This document shows, piece by piece, positions 34,314 through 46,759 of a stretch of DNA of 64,000 nt (its first letter is position 1; each line of letters opens with the position of its first letter). Source of the DNA: Dromiciops gliroides (Eukaryota > Chordata > Mammalia > Microbiotheria > Microbiotheriidae); the NCBI RefSeq assembly GCF_019393635.1, contig NC_057862.1:679442814-679506813 (forward strand), written 5' to 3'. The translations under genes and the position numbers were made by a program. Under the pieces are notes generated by a model. The model had not been told where the DNA came from. It did no database searches and worked only from the letters and a program-made list of their open reading frames with translations.

Positions 34314-35010
34314 GAAGGTGTGGTCTTTCTCAATCTTGAGCATTGCTTTCTTCCCAGAACACAAGGGAGGGACATGGGACTGGTTTCTCCACCAGACCAT
34401 AACAGCTGCCTTGTTCACATGGCCCTGGGACACCAGGGGGATGCTTGGTGATTGGAGGAAGAGAGAATGCACAGTAGACTCAGTGAGTTTCCTGGCTACC
34501 CTGAGGATGGAGGAGACCAGAATCCGGGAAAGATATAATGTCATAGACCTTGGCCCTGGAGAAGGAGGCAATTCCAGTCAAGGGACACATGTGTCCCTTG
34601 ACTGGACTCTTTACCTTCCCATTCATCACTGGAATTTCCTGGACAAGAAAGAACATTTTCAGGCTCTTGGAAAAGGTCCCTCAGTGATCACAGGAACATT
34701 TCCTCGAGTTGATTTGGGGTTGGGCTGATCCTGTCAGGACAGAACAGAGTTCGCTGCAGTTTCTTCTAGCACAGCCTTGTCCTCAGGGGTTAGATACAAG
34801 AGGCCATAGGCTGAACAAAGCAGGGAATCTCTTGAGATCACCAGAAAATTGGAAAAATAGCCCCAGATCTGCTGAACCCTGGTTGGGACCTAGAGCATCA
34901 CTCTTCCACATGTGTGCTCCTGGCTCTAGAGGGTTGAGTGAGCTCAGGGAAGTCTAGCACCTTTGGGGTGAAGCTCTTTTCAGGCCTGCTTTCATTATTG
35001 ATGTGTAACT
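34310..35010. other. R4 5' flank, homologous to the R5 flank
   Basis: Aligns with 46090-46760 (for example 'caggctcttggaaaaggtccctcagtgatcacaggaaca' against a close relative) at far lower identity than the block to its left. Related again to 58090-58560 above R6. Confidence 0.7.
34573..34606. repeat. 34-bp perfect palindrome upstream of R4
   Basis: Left arm TCCAGTCAAGGGACACA, right arm its exact reverse complement, with no spacer. The homologous flanks of R5 (about 46360) and R6 (about 58370) do not have it. Confidence 0.95.
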
Positions 35011-35950
35011 CTCACCTTTGGCTCCAAGAAGCTGTAGCATGCACAGTGGCTAAACCCTGAGAAATCATTTTAGCCAATGTGCTAAACAAGCTTGAGTGTA
35101 ACCAAGGAGTCTCAAACCCTTGGTGAGTTAAGTGGGGTGCCTGCCCAAGCAAGTGAAGGTAGGATGGATGATGGAGAACAATTAGGTCCAACAGCCTTGA
35201 AAGCAGCTGAAGCAGGCACTGTGCAGCGCTAAGAACCGGGTGAGACATTGAAGACACCAAGGGCATCTTGAGCCATCTCCAGTTGTCTTGAGTCTGCCCT
35301 GCCACTGGACTGTGATGACTCTGGAAGAGAGAGTGAGCCCCATGACTTTGTGCAGCTCTGCCTCACTTATGTCCTATTTATGCATGAGTCAAAAGACATC
35401 AGCCTTAAGAGTTGTAACTCATAAGAACTTTCTCATTATTAGGGGAGTTGGATGGAGTATATTTAGACAGAGAGCACAGGTGTGAGTTGAATATGAGGGG
35501 ATGATATATTTTTTTAAATAAAATTAAGGGGTGAGAGGAATGTATTGGGAGAAAGGGAGAGGTGGAATAGGATAAAGTATCTCATATATAAGAGACAAGA
35601 AAAAGCTTATACAGTGGAGGGGAAGATGGGGGAGGTGCTGGGGATTGACTGAACCTTACCCATCAGAATCTATTCAAAGAAGGAATAACAACTACATTCT
35701 ACTGGGGACAGTAATCTATCTTACACTACAGGAAAGTAGGAGGGGAAGGGGATAAGGGGAGAGGGATAGAAAGGAGGGCAAATTGGGGAGGGGGCAGTCA
35801 GAAGCAAAACATTTTTGAGGAGGGACAGGGTAAAAGTAGATAGAAAATAGAGTAAATGTCCTGGGCAGGGCATAAGATAAAGGGAAATACAGTTAGCAAT
35901 AGTAACTGTGAAAAAAATTGGGGGGGGGTGTGGTTATGGGGAGGCCTGGC
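35010..35950. other. Intergenic, nothing recognised
   Basis: No coding sequence with splice sites. 35540-35800 is rich in GGGGA-type purine runs. Confidence 0.4.
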
Positions 35951-36011
35951 AGACTTGGGGTCAGGCTCCCACTCCTCTCTCCTCTCCAGCTCATGCCCAA
36001 CAGCCTGTGCC

Positions 36012-36590
36012 ATGTCAAAACTCATCCGGGCCGAGAGCTCCATTCAGAAGATGGAGGGTAGCAGTGTCTTCCAGGCCACTATGTGTGGGACAAGAGGTGA
36101 CCGGGTCCCCACTGGGACCCAGCCTGGGCCAGCAAGGCCTCACCATCAGCCAGTTCAGTAAGGAGTTCAATGAGAAGACAAAGGACATCAAAGCGGGGGT
36201 CCCCTGCCCACCAAGATCATCTTGAAGCCTGATAGGACTTTTGAGCTCAAGGTTAATCAGCCTACAGTCTCCTACTTCCTGAAGGCAGCAGCTGGGATAG
36301 AAAAGGGAGCCAGGCATAGAAGGCATGAGGTAGCTGGGTTGATCACCTTGAAGCATGTGTATGAGAAATCCCGAGTAAAGACTCAGGAGAAGGCCTTTGC
36401 TTTTCAGGATGTCCCCCTGTCCTCAGTTGTCCGTTCCATTAGTGGTAGTGCTTGTTCTTTGGGCATCTGCGTGGTGACAGACCTTAGCTCCCAGGATCTA
36501 GCTGCTTTCCAAGAGGAGCATGCCCAGTTCCTGGCTTCCCAGGCTCTAGCAGACACTGAAGCTGCAGTAGAGGCAGCAGCCAAGAAGTGA
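36012..36590 (+). pseudogene. MRPL11: MRPL11 processed pseudogene
   Basis: Intronless copy of mitochondrial ribosomal protein L11. It starts MSKLIRAES at 36012, then continues in a second frame ([16 protein letters not shown], near 36150) and a third (KPDRTFELK from 36225, [30 protein letters not shown]), ending AAKK-stop at 36590. A 3' UTR with AATAAA and a short A-rich tail follows to about 36755. At least two frame changes near the N-terminus make it non-functional. It is retrocopied from a gene elsewhere and is unrelated to REG. Confidence 0.93.
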
Positions 36591-36759
36591 GTCTTCCTTC
36601 TGCCCAGCCCTATTCTGATCCCCCAGAGTCACTGGCTGTGTGCACCTGAGATGGCTCCTGTGACTCTGCTTTATTTTTTATGTATCGTGTCAGTCTATAA
36701 TTTAAAGGGCTAAAGACAACAATAAATAACTGTATCATTTATTAAAATAAAAAAAGACA

Positions 36760-38500
36760 AAGAATAAAATTGAGGCAAGTTTGTCTGACAGGCCTCATTT
36801 CTCAAACACATAGGGAACCGAGTCAAATTTGTCAAAATAAGAGGCATTCTCCAATTGATAGATGATCAAAAGGTATGAAGTTTTCAAATGAAATAATCAA
36901 AGCTACCTCTAGCCATATAAAAATGCTCTAACTCCCTATTGATTGGAGTGATGCAGGTCAAAACAATTTTGTGGCACTACTTCATACCTATCTATTTATT
37001 TTTGCAGGGCAGTGAAGTGGTAAGGGTCAAATTTAGTAGGAGAAGAGTTAATTGGGTGGCTGGCCTTAATATTGGGTAAGAAAAGAAACAGCCCCTTTCA
37101 AAAACAAAACAGGTTTCTTAATGGGAATAGGTGGAAAACCATATCTGAATCATACAAGGGAGATTAATAGAACTAGAAACAATGTATATATCTCTGGTGT
37201 AAAAAGGCCCCAGGCACCTGAACCTGCCTCCAGCTCAGCTAGCTCCAAAGAGATAGCTTTGCCTCAAAAAAAGTACTCACACTCACCACACGGGAAATCT
37301 GTAGCTCTAAGGAGAATTAGATTTGCAGTCTCTTCTGTTTTGTCCAAAGGTCAAACACCAGCAGCTCCTCTAAATGTCTGCCTTCCTTCCCTATTTCCCT
37401 CAGAACCTCTCTTACTGCCACTCTGAAAACTCCCTAACTCCCTTTATCCCTAACTCCTTCTAACTGAAATTCACTGTATCTCTCAGTGTAACTAACGGAC
37501 TTTTTCACAGGAAGGGGAGGGGCAGTTCTTAGCCATGCTGAGTCTCCAACTGGCTCAGCACACCCACATGGGCTGTCCCTATTATAATCTGGCCAGACCC
37601 TGGTGGGCATGGGAAAGCTATTAGAGGAAGGCTTAGTTACATAGTTTCAACAAATGTTCCCTGTGGTCAGAGTTCCTCTCGTTTGTTCAATTATCACCCA
37701 AAATACACACCCAGGCTTCTCCTAGGCTTCTCAAGCTTACAGTTTTTAAGGCTGACCATAATAAAGCAAAGATAGGGTTATGAAAACCCCAAATCATAAT
37801 TAATTGCTTACAGAGGGTTAAGTGACTTGTCCAGGGTCACAAGCTAGCAAGTGTCAAGTGTCTGAGGCTGGATTTTGAACTCAGGTTCCCCTGAATCCAG
37901 GGCCAGTGCTTTATCCACTGTGCCACCTAGCTCCTGGTGGTTGGTATCCAAAGAGAGAGAAAAACAAAAACTTAAATTAAAATTTAAGCAGATGCCCATC
38001 ATGTGGGGAATGGCTGAACAGACTGTGGGATAAGATCATGATGGAGCACTATTGTGCTATAAGAAATGATGAGTAGTATTCTATCAGAAAAACCTAGAAA
38101 GCCTTATATGAGCTGATGCAAAGGGAAATGTACTGTTTACAAAGTAGAAGCAATATTGTAAGATGATCAGCTGTGAATGACTTGGCTATTTTCAGCAACA
38201 CAATGATCCAAGACAACTCTGAATGACTTATGAAAAGTTCAATCCATCTCCAGAGAAAGAACTGATGGTGTCTGAATGGAGATTGAATCATATTTTTTAG
38301 TTCCTTTTTCTTAAGTTTTTTGTCTGTCTTCTTTCACAACCTGACTAACGCAGAAATGTTTTGCATGACTACACACATATAACCTACACTGAATTGTTTT
38401 CATTCTTTAGGGGAGGTGGGGAGGAAGGGAGGAAGAGAATTTGCATGCTAAAAGTTAACATGAAATTTGGGGTGTGGAATAAAATTCTAAATAAAAAAGA
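36760..38500 (+). mobile_element. L1 3' end, split by a SINE that itself holds an LTR
   Basis: L1 parts are 36760-37002 ('aatgctctaactccctattgattgg ... gatgcaggtcaaaacaatttt') and 37936-38500 (3' UTR with 'ccatctccagagaaagaactgatgg'). A minus-strand SINE (37003-37017 and 37813-37935) sits inside the L1, and an LTR sits inside the SINE: three nested layers. Confidence 0.75.
37018..37812 (+). mobile_element. Probable solo LTR fossil nested in a SINE
   Basis: A 795-bp insertion with ends TGGTAAG/CTTACA and an imperfect 4-bp target duplication (gaag/gagg). AATAAA at about 37760 suggests plus orientation. No internal region. Family unknown. Confidence 0.5.
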
Positions 38501-38809
38501 CATCAGCCTTACCATTTTGCCATTTTTACCTATTTCAAAGTCCTGTGGCACCAGGCAAGTGATGAAGGAGCAGATGTGTATATACTGGGAGGTGTAGTCA
38601 CAGCCCTGCTCACAGGCAGCCCAGGCCATGGGGTTGTCTTCTCATTGGAATAACAGTGAGATTCAGCAGCCACTGGGTGTCTGGGAAGCCTCTTAAGAAT
38701 TGCCCTTCTCAACTCTTGGTATGGGGAAGGGGCTAGGAAAGGTGCCCATAAAACTCTCTGTTTACCCAACCCTGGCCTGAGTACCCTGGAGGCAAGGATG
38801 CCACCATGT

Positions 38810-40740
38810 GGTCAAAACAGAAAAAATATACACAAACTTCTGCAAAGATGATTCCACTCCCCATTGGTACATGGAATCTGTGCACACTTATAGACAACAC
38901 AAAATCTAGTAGATCTGAAAGATGAACAGCCCTTGTTGTGAGAGAACTCAGTAGGTATCACACGCAAATAGCAGCTCTGAGTGAAAAAAGGCTGGCAAAT
39001 GAAGACCAGCTTACTGAAGTCAGAGCTGGATACATTTTTCTGGGGAGGCCACAGCGAGCAGGAGCACTGTGAATCTGGTGGAGCTTTTGAAATCAAAACT
39101 AATCAAGTCAGGGAAGCTAGGTGGTGCAGTGGATAAAGCATCGGCCCTGAATTCAGGAATACCTGAGTTCAAATCTGGCCTCAGACACTGTATACTTACT
39201 AGCTGTGTGACCCTGGGCAAGTCACTTAATCCCAACTGCCCTGCAAAAACAAACAAAACAAAACAAAAAAACCCCTCATCTAGTCTACAAAAATGTATGC
39301 CCAGCAAAAGGAGTGAATGACAGGCTTGTGACAATTCAATTGACACTTGCAAGAACACACCATGCCACCATCACCAGTGTTTATGCTCCCACCATGACAA
39401 ACTCTGATGAGGTCAAAGAAAAAATTGATGAATACCTGGAGACCCTCATGATCAACATCTGAAAAGAGGACAGGCTTTTATCTTTGGGTGACTGCAAAGC
39501 TGGAGTAGGTTGAGACCACCAGACACGCCAGGGTGTCCTGAGGAGGAATGGAGTTGGAAACAGCAACAGAATGGTCCACTTCCCACTGAAGACATGTGCA
39601 TCTCATGACCTTCTCATCACCAATACAGTCTTCAATTTACCTAAACTCAATAAAACTTCATGGTTGTACCCTTGCAGCAAACCTTGGCATTTAACAGGTT
39701 ATGTGATTGTAAGGAGAAGAGACAGATAGGATGTGAGAATAACCAAGGCTGGACTGGTCATAGACTTATCCTCTCTAAGCTAAATATTTGCATTCACCAA
39801 AAGCAGCACTCCCAAGCCAAAACAAGGATGAGATCACAGCACTTCTCTGACGGGGACAAACAAGCTGACTTAGAGGGAACATTGAGCCAACACACTATTG
39901 GCAGCAGTGCAGCAGAAAAGGAGCGGGCAGCTTCCAGAGATTTGGTGTGCAGCACTGCATTTGCTCATCTGGGCCAGAACACTTGCACATGTCAATTCTG
40001 GTTTGATAAAAATGAAGGGGAAATGCAGAAGCTGCTGAATGACCAAATGAGAACTTCACAGGGTTTACCAGCTGGATAATCCATCCCTCCCTGAGAAAGC
40101 AGCAATTAACTCCATCAAAAGTAAAATACCAGGGTCAGCTGGGTGGTGCTGTGCATAGAGCTCCAGTCCTGCAGACAGGAGGATCTGAATTCAAATCTGG
40201 CCTCAGACACATGACACTTAACTAGCTGTGTGACCCTGGGCAAGTCACTTAACCCCAATTGCCTCACAAAAAAAATAAAGTACAAGTGAAACTTAGAGAT
40301 AGGGAGGATTCTTGACTCAGTAAGAAGGCAGATGATATTAAATTTTATGATGAGAGTAACAATCCAGACCACTCTTATGATGACCTAAAGGCTATTTATG
40401 TGCCAAAGGTATATGGTCCATCTCAACTACTCAGTGCTGATGAAGCCATATTGATTATTGATAAGGATATGATCCTGGAGAGATGGACTGATCACTTCCA
40501 TAGTGTTCTCAAGAGGAGAGCATCAATGCGGAAGCTATTGACCATTTACCTCAGGTTAAAGGCAACCTCTCTCTAGACAAATTTCCAATTGAAGAAGAGA
40601 TTTTGAATGTCATTAGGTTCCTCTTCCATGGCAAAGTACCTGGTGCTGATTCTCTTCCAACTGAAATTGACAAAATTGGGGAACCATTGCTTATACAAAA
40701 GCCTTTATGGAAAGAGGAGGTGTGGGCTGTGATTCCAAGC
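38810..40740 (+). mobile_element. RTE/BovB LINE, 5' part, with two SINE insertions
   Basis: Plus-strand frames give BovB-type endonuclease motifs: RELSRYHTQIAALSEKRLA (38940-39000), SVYAPTMTNSDEVKEKIDEY (39375-39440), ASHDLLITNTVFNLP (39600), WTGHRLILSKLNICIHQK (39750-39805), and the start of the reverse transcriptase (40590-40660). Several stops and slips. SINEs lie at 39111-39270 and 40131-40285. Most of the reverse transcriptase and the 3' end are missing. Confidence 0.8.
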
Positions 40741-41637
40741 ACCACACTTGGATGGATAGATGGGTGGCTGGCTGGATGAATGTACAGATAGATGGAGAGA
40801 GATAATGTGGGGGATAATTTTCCTCAGATTTAGGATTAAAACATTTCATGGCACCTTTTCTTCCTATGTCCCCTCATGAAATGTCTTTCACTTACTAGTA
40901 TTTATGCAAGGGCCAATAACCTATGGTTTTCCTGGATGTATACCCAGAGAACCATAAAGTGCCTTCTTTACTGAACTTGATCTGGCAATTGGGCTATGCT
41001 TCCAAGCACTAGACTTGGATGATAGAACTGGTATTCAAAATGATGGCAGCAGACCAGAATGATGACCCAGGACAAGCCATCTTCCATCTCTATGCATTTT
41101 CTCTGGCTATCCTCCATGTCTGGAACTCTCTCTCTCCCCTTTGTCTCTCCTGGCTTCCTTGGCTTTCTCCAAGTCCCAGATAAAATGCCACATTCTACAA
41201 GTAGCCTTTCCTGTTCCACTTTCACTCTAGTGTCTCTCCCTCTGTTGATTATCTCCAATGGATGCTGTATGTGAATTATTGCTGCCTTTTCGTTTTCATT
41301 AAGCAAATGTTATCCCACATTACATTGTGGGTTTCTATAGATGAGATTTTTCTCAGCCTTTCTTTGTATTCTTTGTAGCAAAGTGATTGTAAAAAGCAGG
41401 TGCTTAATAAATACTTGTTTTCCTGCCTTGACTACCATGTGAGGAAACTTGTCCTTGGACAACTTTTGGCTTTATCACAGGATTCTCGGCCTTATGACAA
41501 GTGATTGGATGACTGCAGAGTTCCCGCAATACTCAGAGAGCCCATGATTCTAAAGCTTCTCTTCTCTAGACCCTCCAACTTTCTTTCTGCTTTTTTATGT
41601 TTTCTAGGATCCTCATGGTTGTCCTCATCCTACAAAG

Positions 41638-42210
41638 TGTGATGTTTCAAATCTAATGCGGGTCCTAACCTGCCCTCCCCACCCCAGTTTTTTGGGGGAA
41701 ATTGGCTATGATTACTGATAAATTCAGAAAGACTTTAGGCTTTTAAGGATTTATTAAAGATTAAAGACAACACATGGGATCCTGTAACACCAGAAAAGTC
41801 TATCTCCTTTCTATCTCCTTTCCTCTCTTTCTCTGTCCACCTTTTCTCTGACTCCCACCAAGCTGAAGTCCAAAACAAAAAGGGGCCCTCTTTTTTTTCC
41901 ATCTGCCACCACCAGATGGCTCCTGAATGAAAAGAAGAAGATCCAGCTAGCCAGCCTCAACTTCCTACTTCCTACTTCCTGTCTCCATCCCCCAAAGGGG
42001 AGGTCCTTCAAGCTGATTGATTGAGAGTGGTCTCCTGTTGATACAGTAGTCCACAGCCTCTGAGAACAACACCCTACTCAGGGCCAGCCAGGTGTGGTCT
42101 TGATTTAAACATTCTTAAGTAGGTTCTCAGTCCCATTCAATTCAATCAATTCCAAATCAATCTTCATCTGGGGCCCCTGGGCGTCTGCCACATCCCATTA
42201 TTTTATCGCA
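41638..42210 (-). mobile_element. Solo LTR fossil (duplicate of the 29699 LTR)
   Basis: Same ends and the same 4-bp flank as the LTR at 29699. It was copied as part of the block. Confidence 0.7.
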
Positions 42211-43221
42211 AAAGAAAGACTCATATTCTGATTCCAGGTCTATTGATGTCCCTCTAATTACATTTCAATCATATTAATTAAGAGATCAAGATGTGTAGTC
42301 ACCAAAAGCCAAAAATATGAGTTTTGCAAAGTATCATGGAAGGAGAGCAGCAATTCCAAGCTCAAGAGAAATGAGAATGTATGCCAAGCACTACTCTAGC
42401 ACTTAATGCAGGGAATGAAGATTGTAGTAGATGTGAAATCCAAAGAACTAAGTTTAAGTCCTTCTAACTCTAGGATATTTTGTGTGTCTCTGTACCCCTC
42501 GATATCTTCATCTCTAAAACTGGTCTTGTTTTTTACAAGGTTGACATGAGGAAATTCTTCATAAACCATGAACACTCTTCCAAAAACATCTGGAGAATTA
42601 GGTCAGAAAGAAATTTATTAAAAGACACACAACCATTGGCAGATACTACAACAGAGCCATCCATAGATACAACACCATGGGAAAGAACTTGAAGGAGAAT
42701 CCTCCCAAAGTCAAAGGACTATGTGAAGGCATCCACAGTGGAGAGCATTGTCCCCTCCACCCTAACAATAGAGGAGAAGATAACATTTGATATATTAAGG
42801 TCAAGCTTAATGTTTTGATTTCAAGTGATCAGATTTGTGTGTTCACTGATCTCTTTGATTCCTTGCTTAAGAATCCTTATCTTACCAATACTTGTCAAAA
42901 GAACTTAAACTTGCTGTCTTCTGCTTTTTGAAGTAGTGTGACCATTAATATTCAGGTAATTTATCAACACTGAGCTAGTCCTGGTATATGGCATAAAAAG
43001 CCCTGAGGCAGTAAGCACTGAGTAGGGTGTAATGGGAAGAGAAGTAGCCAAAAGGAAGTGCAGACAATTGGGGGATAACAAAGGGGAGAGGAAGCACTGG
43101 TGTGAGAAAGTCAGATGGGATGAAGATGCTCTGGGAAGGCAAAGAGATCATGGCCCTGGACCTCTTTGGCTGTGTTTGGCTCCAAGGCAGCAGCATTCCA
43201 ACTTCTTGTGGCTTGAGCCCT

Positions 43222-45495
43222 TTAGGCTGTGAACTTGCAGAGATAGAGGTACTTATTGTAACAAGGTACATCTTTCCAGCTCCTGAAATCTGCAGAGAGA
43301 TGACTTGGCTAAGTTGGGGGGACATGTTGAGATGCCCAGTCTGACGGCAGTGGCTTTCTGGCAACAGGTGATACACAGAGAGAGTCAGCTAGAGAGTGGA
43401 GGGAAGTGGAAGAAAAAGGAAAATGGAAGAAAAGAAAAAAAGAAGGTTGAGAAAAGGAGCAAGAATGATGAGAGAGGACAGGAAAAGAAGAGGGAAAAGT
43501 TAAAGAGGAGAGGAGATGAAAGTAGAAGGGGGGGGAGAGGAGAGAAGAGGAGATGAAAGGAGGGGAAGGAAGAGGAGGAGAGGGGAGGAGAGAGGAGAAG
43601 AGATGCCAGAAGTCACTTCCCTCTCTAACAAGGAAGTGCCCCCATGCATCTGGGCTTTCACACACCCTCCCCCCCCCCCCCCCCCCGCCCAGGTGAAGAG
43701 AATGCTCCTGGATGGGGAGGAGAACTGGGAGGGCTTTTTCTCTAGCTCACCAGACTCAGGAGTCAGGCTCACACAGTAGTTTGGGTTGGTTCCGTTTGGG
43801 GAGCCCTTGGTCCAGGCTTGGTAGAGGTAAAGGGCATTGCTGCTCCATCTCCACCTGCGGTTCTGCAGGAAGGGCATCAGGCAAGGAGCTGGTCAGGGAA
43901 GAGGAAGGCACCTCCCACCAACCAATCAACCACCTCCTTTACCCACCCCCCCCAACAAATAAATGAACTTCTCCTGCACCTTTCTTTAGCCCCGATTCCA
44001 GCAACAAGTGCATTCAGTTCTCTAAACCTTCCCAGAGGCTGCCATCCCTGCTGCTGCTTGTGGGATTTCTCAGCACCAGCCCCTATCCATCCCCATCCCA
44101 TTCTCTGTCTAAGATCCAGCCAGAGCCAGACTGCCACCCCTCCCCCAGAAAACCTCCTCTACCTCCTGGCCCTCACTGCTCTAGCTTACTCTTGCCCCCT
44201 CCCCAGCCCTGGGGACCCAGAGCCTCCAGGGGAGGCTTAGGTCCTGGAGTCATGCAAGATTCCCTGACTCTTGTCCCCACGAGGAGACAGAGAAGTCTCC
44301 TTGGGGTGATACTGAGAGCTAAGCAGAGAGAAGGGCTCACAAGGCTTGCTCACTGCATGAACAGCAATGGGCAGAGATGCCAGAGTGAAGTTGGAGGGAA
44401 GTGAGTATGGAGGAGCTGCAGGTGGAGGGGCAGACTCCCTCTGGCCCTGGGCACCAGGCAGACCTCCCTCCAGGCCCTTCCCATCCCTCCTGCCCCCATA
44501 GCAGGGCTCATATCCTGCCCTAGTCATGTGCTCTTCTCAGGGTCTGGTGGGAACCACCCCAAGCCAGCCCCCCCTTTTCTCCTTCACTCTCCTGGGCAGG
44601 GAGAGGGAAGAGCTTGTGGGTCATACCTTGTTGGGGTCATGCAGGCCAATCCAGACAGGGGTCCCCTTAATCCCATGCTCCATGATCATGGTGGCCACAA
44701 AGGAGGCCTCAGCCTCATTGAGCAGGGACACCAGGTGGCCTGAGGGGTAGGCCTGGCACAGCAACTGTAGGGGAGGGAGTGGCAGGTAGGGATCACTGGG
44801 AGGGACAGAGAGCAGAGGAGGCCAGAGCATGCTCCAGGGGTGTGTGGGGTCAGCAGGGGAAAAGAGAAAGGAATGAAGGCCCAGGGGGAGGGGAGCAGGG
44901 TTAAATGGCTGGATGGGAACAAGGATCACCATGGTGGGGGCCACAGAAAAAGGAGCAGCCCCTTGAGAGTGGAAGACCTGGGTGAGAGATGAGGGCTCAG
45001 GGCCTCATTGGGACCCCACTTCTGACCCCAAGGGACACTGAGATAGTGAGACCACCCCAGCCCCCCCTCTCAGGGGCCCTCTCCCCAACACACCTCGGCA
45101 GTGTTCCAGGTCTCCTCAGGACCCAACAAGCCATAGCAGTGGGAGCCCTGGAGGGCAAAGCCCTGGGGGCAGGATTTCCTGGCAGAGGGGGGCCCAGCAG
45201 CATCCTCCTGGCCTGGGGGAGGGAGCAGAGGGGCTGCAGGGCAGGGCAGCTGAGGCTCCTGCTCCCTGGGCTTCAGCCTTTGAACCCTGAAGCCCCCCCT
45301 GCTCCTTCTCTCCTCCACTGTCCCCACCCTCCTGCTGTCCTGCCCCTCCCCTTCCCTCTCACTGTGTCAAAGCCCCCTGGGTATTTCCAGGCCCAGGTGT
45401 GTAGTCCAGGGGGAGGCCTGAAGGGACTCACCTTGTGTCAGGCCTGGCAGCAGCAGACAGGTGAGGAGCAGCCCTGAGACGCTGGGGGGCATCAT
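43222..45495 (-). CDS. R5: REG1/REG3-like secreted C-type lectin, complete (twin of R4)
   Basis: Exons: 2 45432-45495 (ATG at 45495; exon to 45510), 3 45094-45212, 4 44627-44764, 5 43751-43862, 6 43222-43289; 166 residues. The only protein change I find against R4 is residue 155, His to Tyr (PCHNKY to PCYNKY), between the last two cysteines. One silent change lies in exon 4. All splice sites, six cysteines and the signal peptide are kept. Intron 5 has gained a run of about 20 C at 43667-43687. Promoter and exon 1 are the same as R4. Either a true second gene or, less likely, an assembly duplicate; the SINE difference argues for two real copies or alleles. Confidence 0.93.
43390..43610. repeat. 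Purine-rich tract in R5 intron 5
   Basis: AG-rich DNA as in R4, with a 12-bp extra segment near 43415. Confidence 0.9.
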
Positions 45496-45914
45496 GGCAG
45501 ACCTTTGATTCTGGGGAGGAGAGAAGAGGCACCCTGAGCCCCCTGGCATGTCCCTCCCAAGGAACACAGAGAGATGGGGACAAGAGGGTGGTCCAGAGCT
45601 CAGTGCACCCAGGGGGCTGCTCTCCTCCTGCTGTCTGGGCCCCCTGCTCTCTCCTTCCTTCCCTCCCCTTCTGGGACTCTCAGGCAGTATACAGACTCTG
45701 GGAACGGGAGAAAATCTGGGGGCAACTGGTGGGGTGGACCAGTGAGCAGAGACCCCTCTGTCTATCAGGCTTGTTTAGAAATGACCTTCTATGGAATCTC
45801 CCTCCAGGATAACGCCCTCCCTGAAGGAGAATTCCTCTTCCTTCCACCTGGGAGGGGAATGGCCTCAACAGACTGGAGGGACCCAACCTCTCAGACCTTC
45901 TCTCCTTCACTTAC

Positions 45915-45943
45915 CAGACTGGCAGCACTGAGGGAGAGTGTGT
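45915..45943 (-). other. R5 non-coding exon 1
   Basis: Same sequence and donor as R4 exon 1. Confidence 0.6.
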
Positions 45944-45963
45944 CTGACCAGGGAGGGACAGAA

Positions 45964-45972
45964 CCTTTATAG
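45964..45972 (-). promoter_or_regulatory. R5 TATA box
   Basis: CTATAAAGG on the minus strand. A STAT-like TTCCAGGAA is at 46084-46092, 112 bp upstream. Confidence 0.8.
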
Positions 45973-46759
45973 ACAGAGGGCCAGGGGGGAGTGGGCATGG
46001 GCCCCTGCGTTAGAGGAGGGGACTAGGTAGGAGGGGGCTGGATTGAAGGTCAGGACACATGTGGATTAGGGGCAGGCAGGGGCTTCCTGGAAGAGGGTGT
46101 GGTCTTTCTCACTCTTGGCTCAGGAGCAGGCATGAGCATTGATTTCTTCCCAGAACACAAGGGAGGGACATCAGACTTATTCCTTCCCAAGGCCAGCTGC
46201 CTTGTTCCCATAACCCTGGGAAACCTTGGCTAGGTTTGGTGATTGGATGAAGAGGAAATATACACAGGAATGAGTGAACTTCCTATAAGACCTAGATGGA
46301 GGAGACAAGAATCCAGGAAAGGTGTAGGGTCATAGACCATGGCATTAGAAATGGAGGGAATTCCCGTGCAAAGAGGCAAGCTTCCCTGGTGCTTTGACTA
46401 GACTCTATTTTCCTCTTAATTACTAGAATTTCTTAGACATGCAAGATTTCCAGGCTCTTGGAAAGGCCTTTCAGTGATCACAGGAACATTTCCTATCTTT
46501 GATTTAGGCTTAGGTTGACATATTCAGCAAAGGTCAAAGTTCTCCACAGCTTCTTCTAGCACAACCTTGTCTTCAAAGGGGAGAGACAAGAAGACATAGG
46601 CAGGATCGTTGACAGAAATCACCAAAAAATGGAAAAAATATCCCAAAACCTTTATGAAGACCACCTGCATCCCTCTGCCACGTTCCCACTCCTGGCTCTC
46701 ATCTCTCTCTTTTATGAGATTCTCTAATATATATTTAAAATGTGCTCCCATCATTGAGA

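Larger units (their letters stand above)
40806..46081. repeat. Segmental duplication, copy 2 (contains R5)
   Basis: Counterpart of 28867-34302. Offset is 11939 at the left, 11749 after the missing SINE, and 11780 in the gene. The left border lies in a GGAT-rich stretch at the broken end of the RTE element. Confidence 0.95.
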
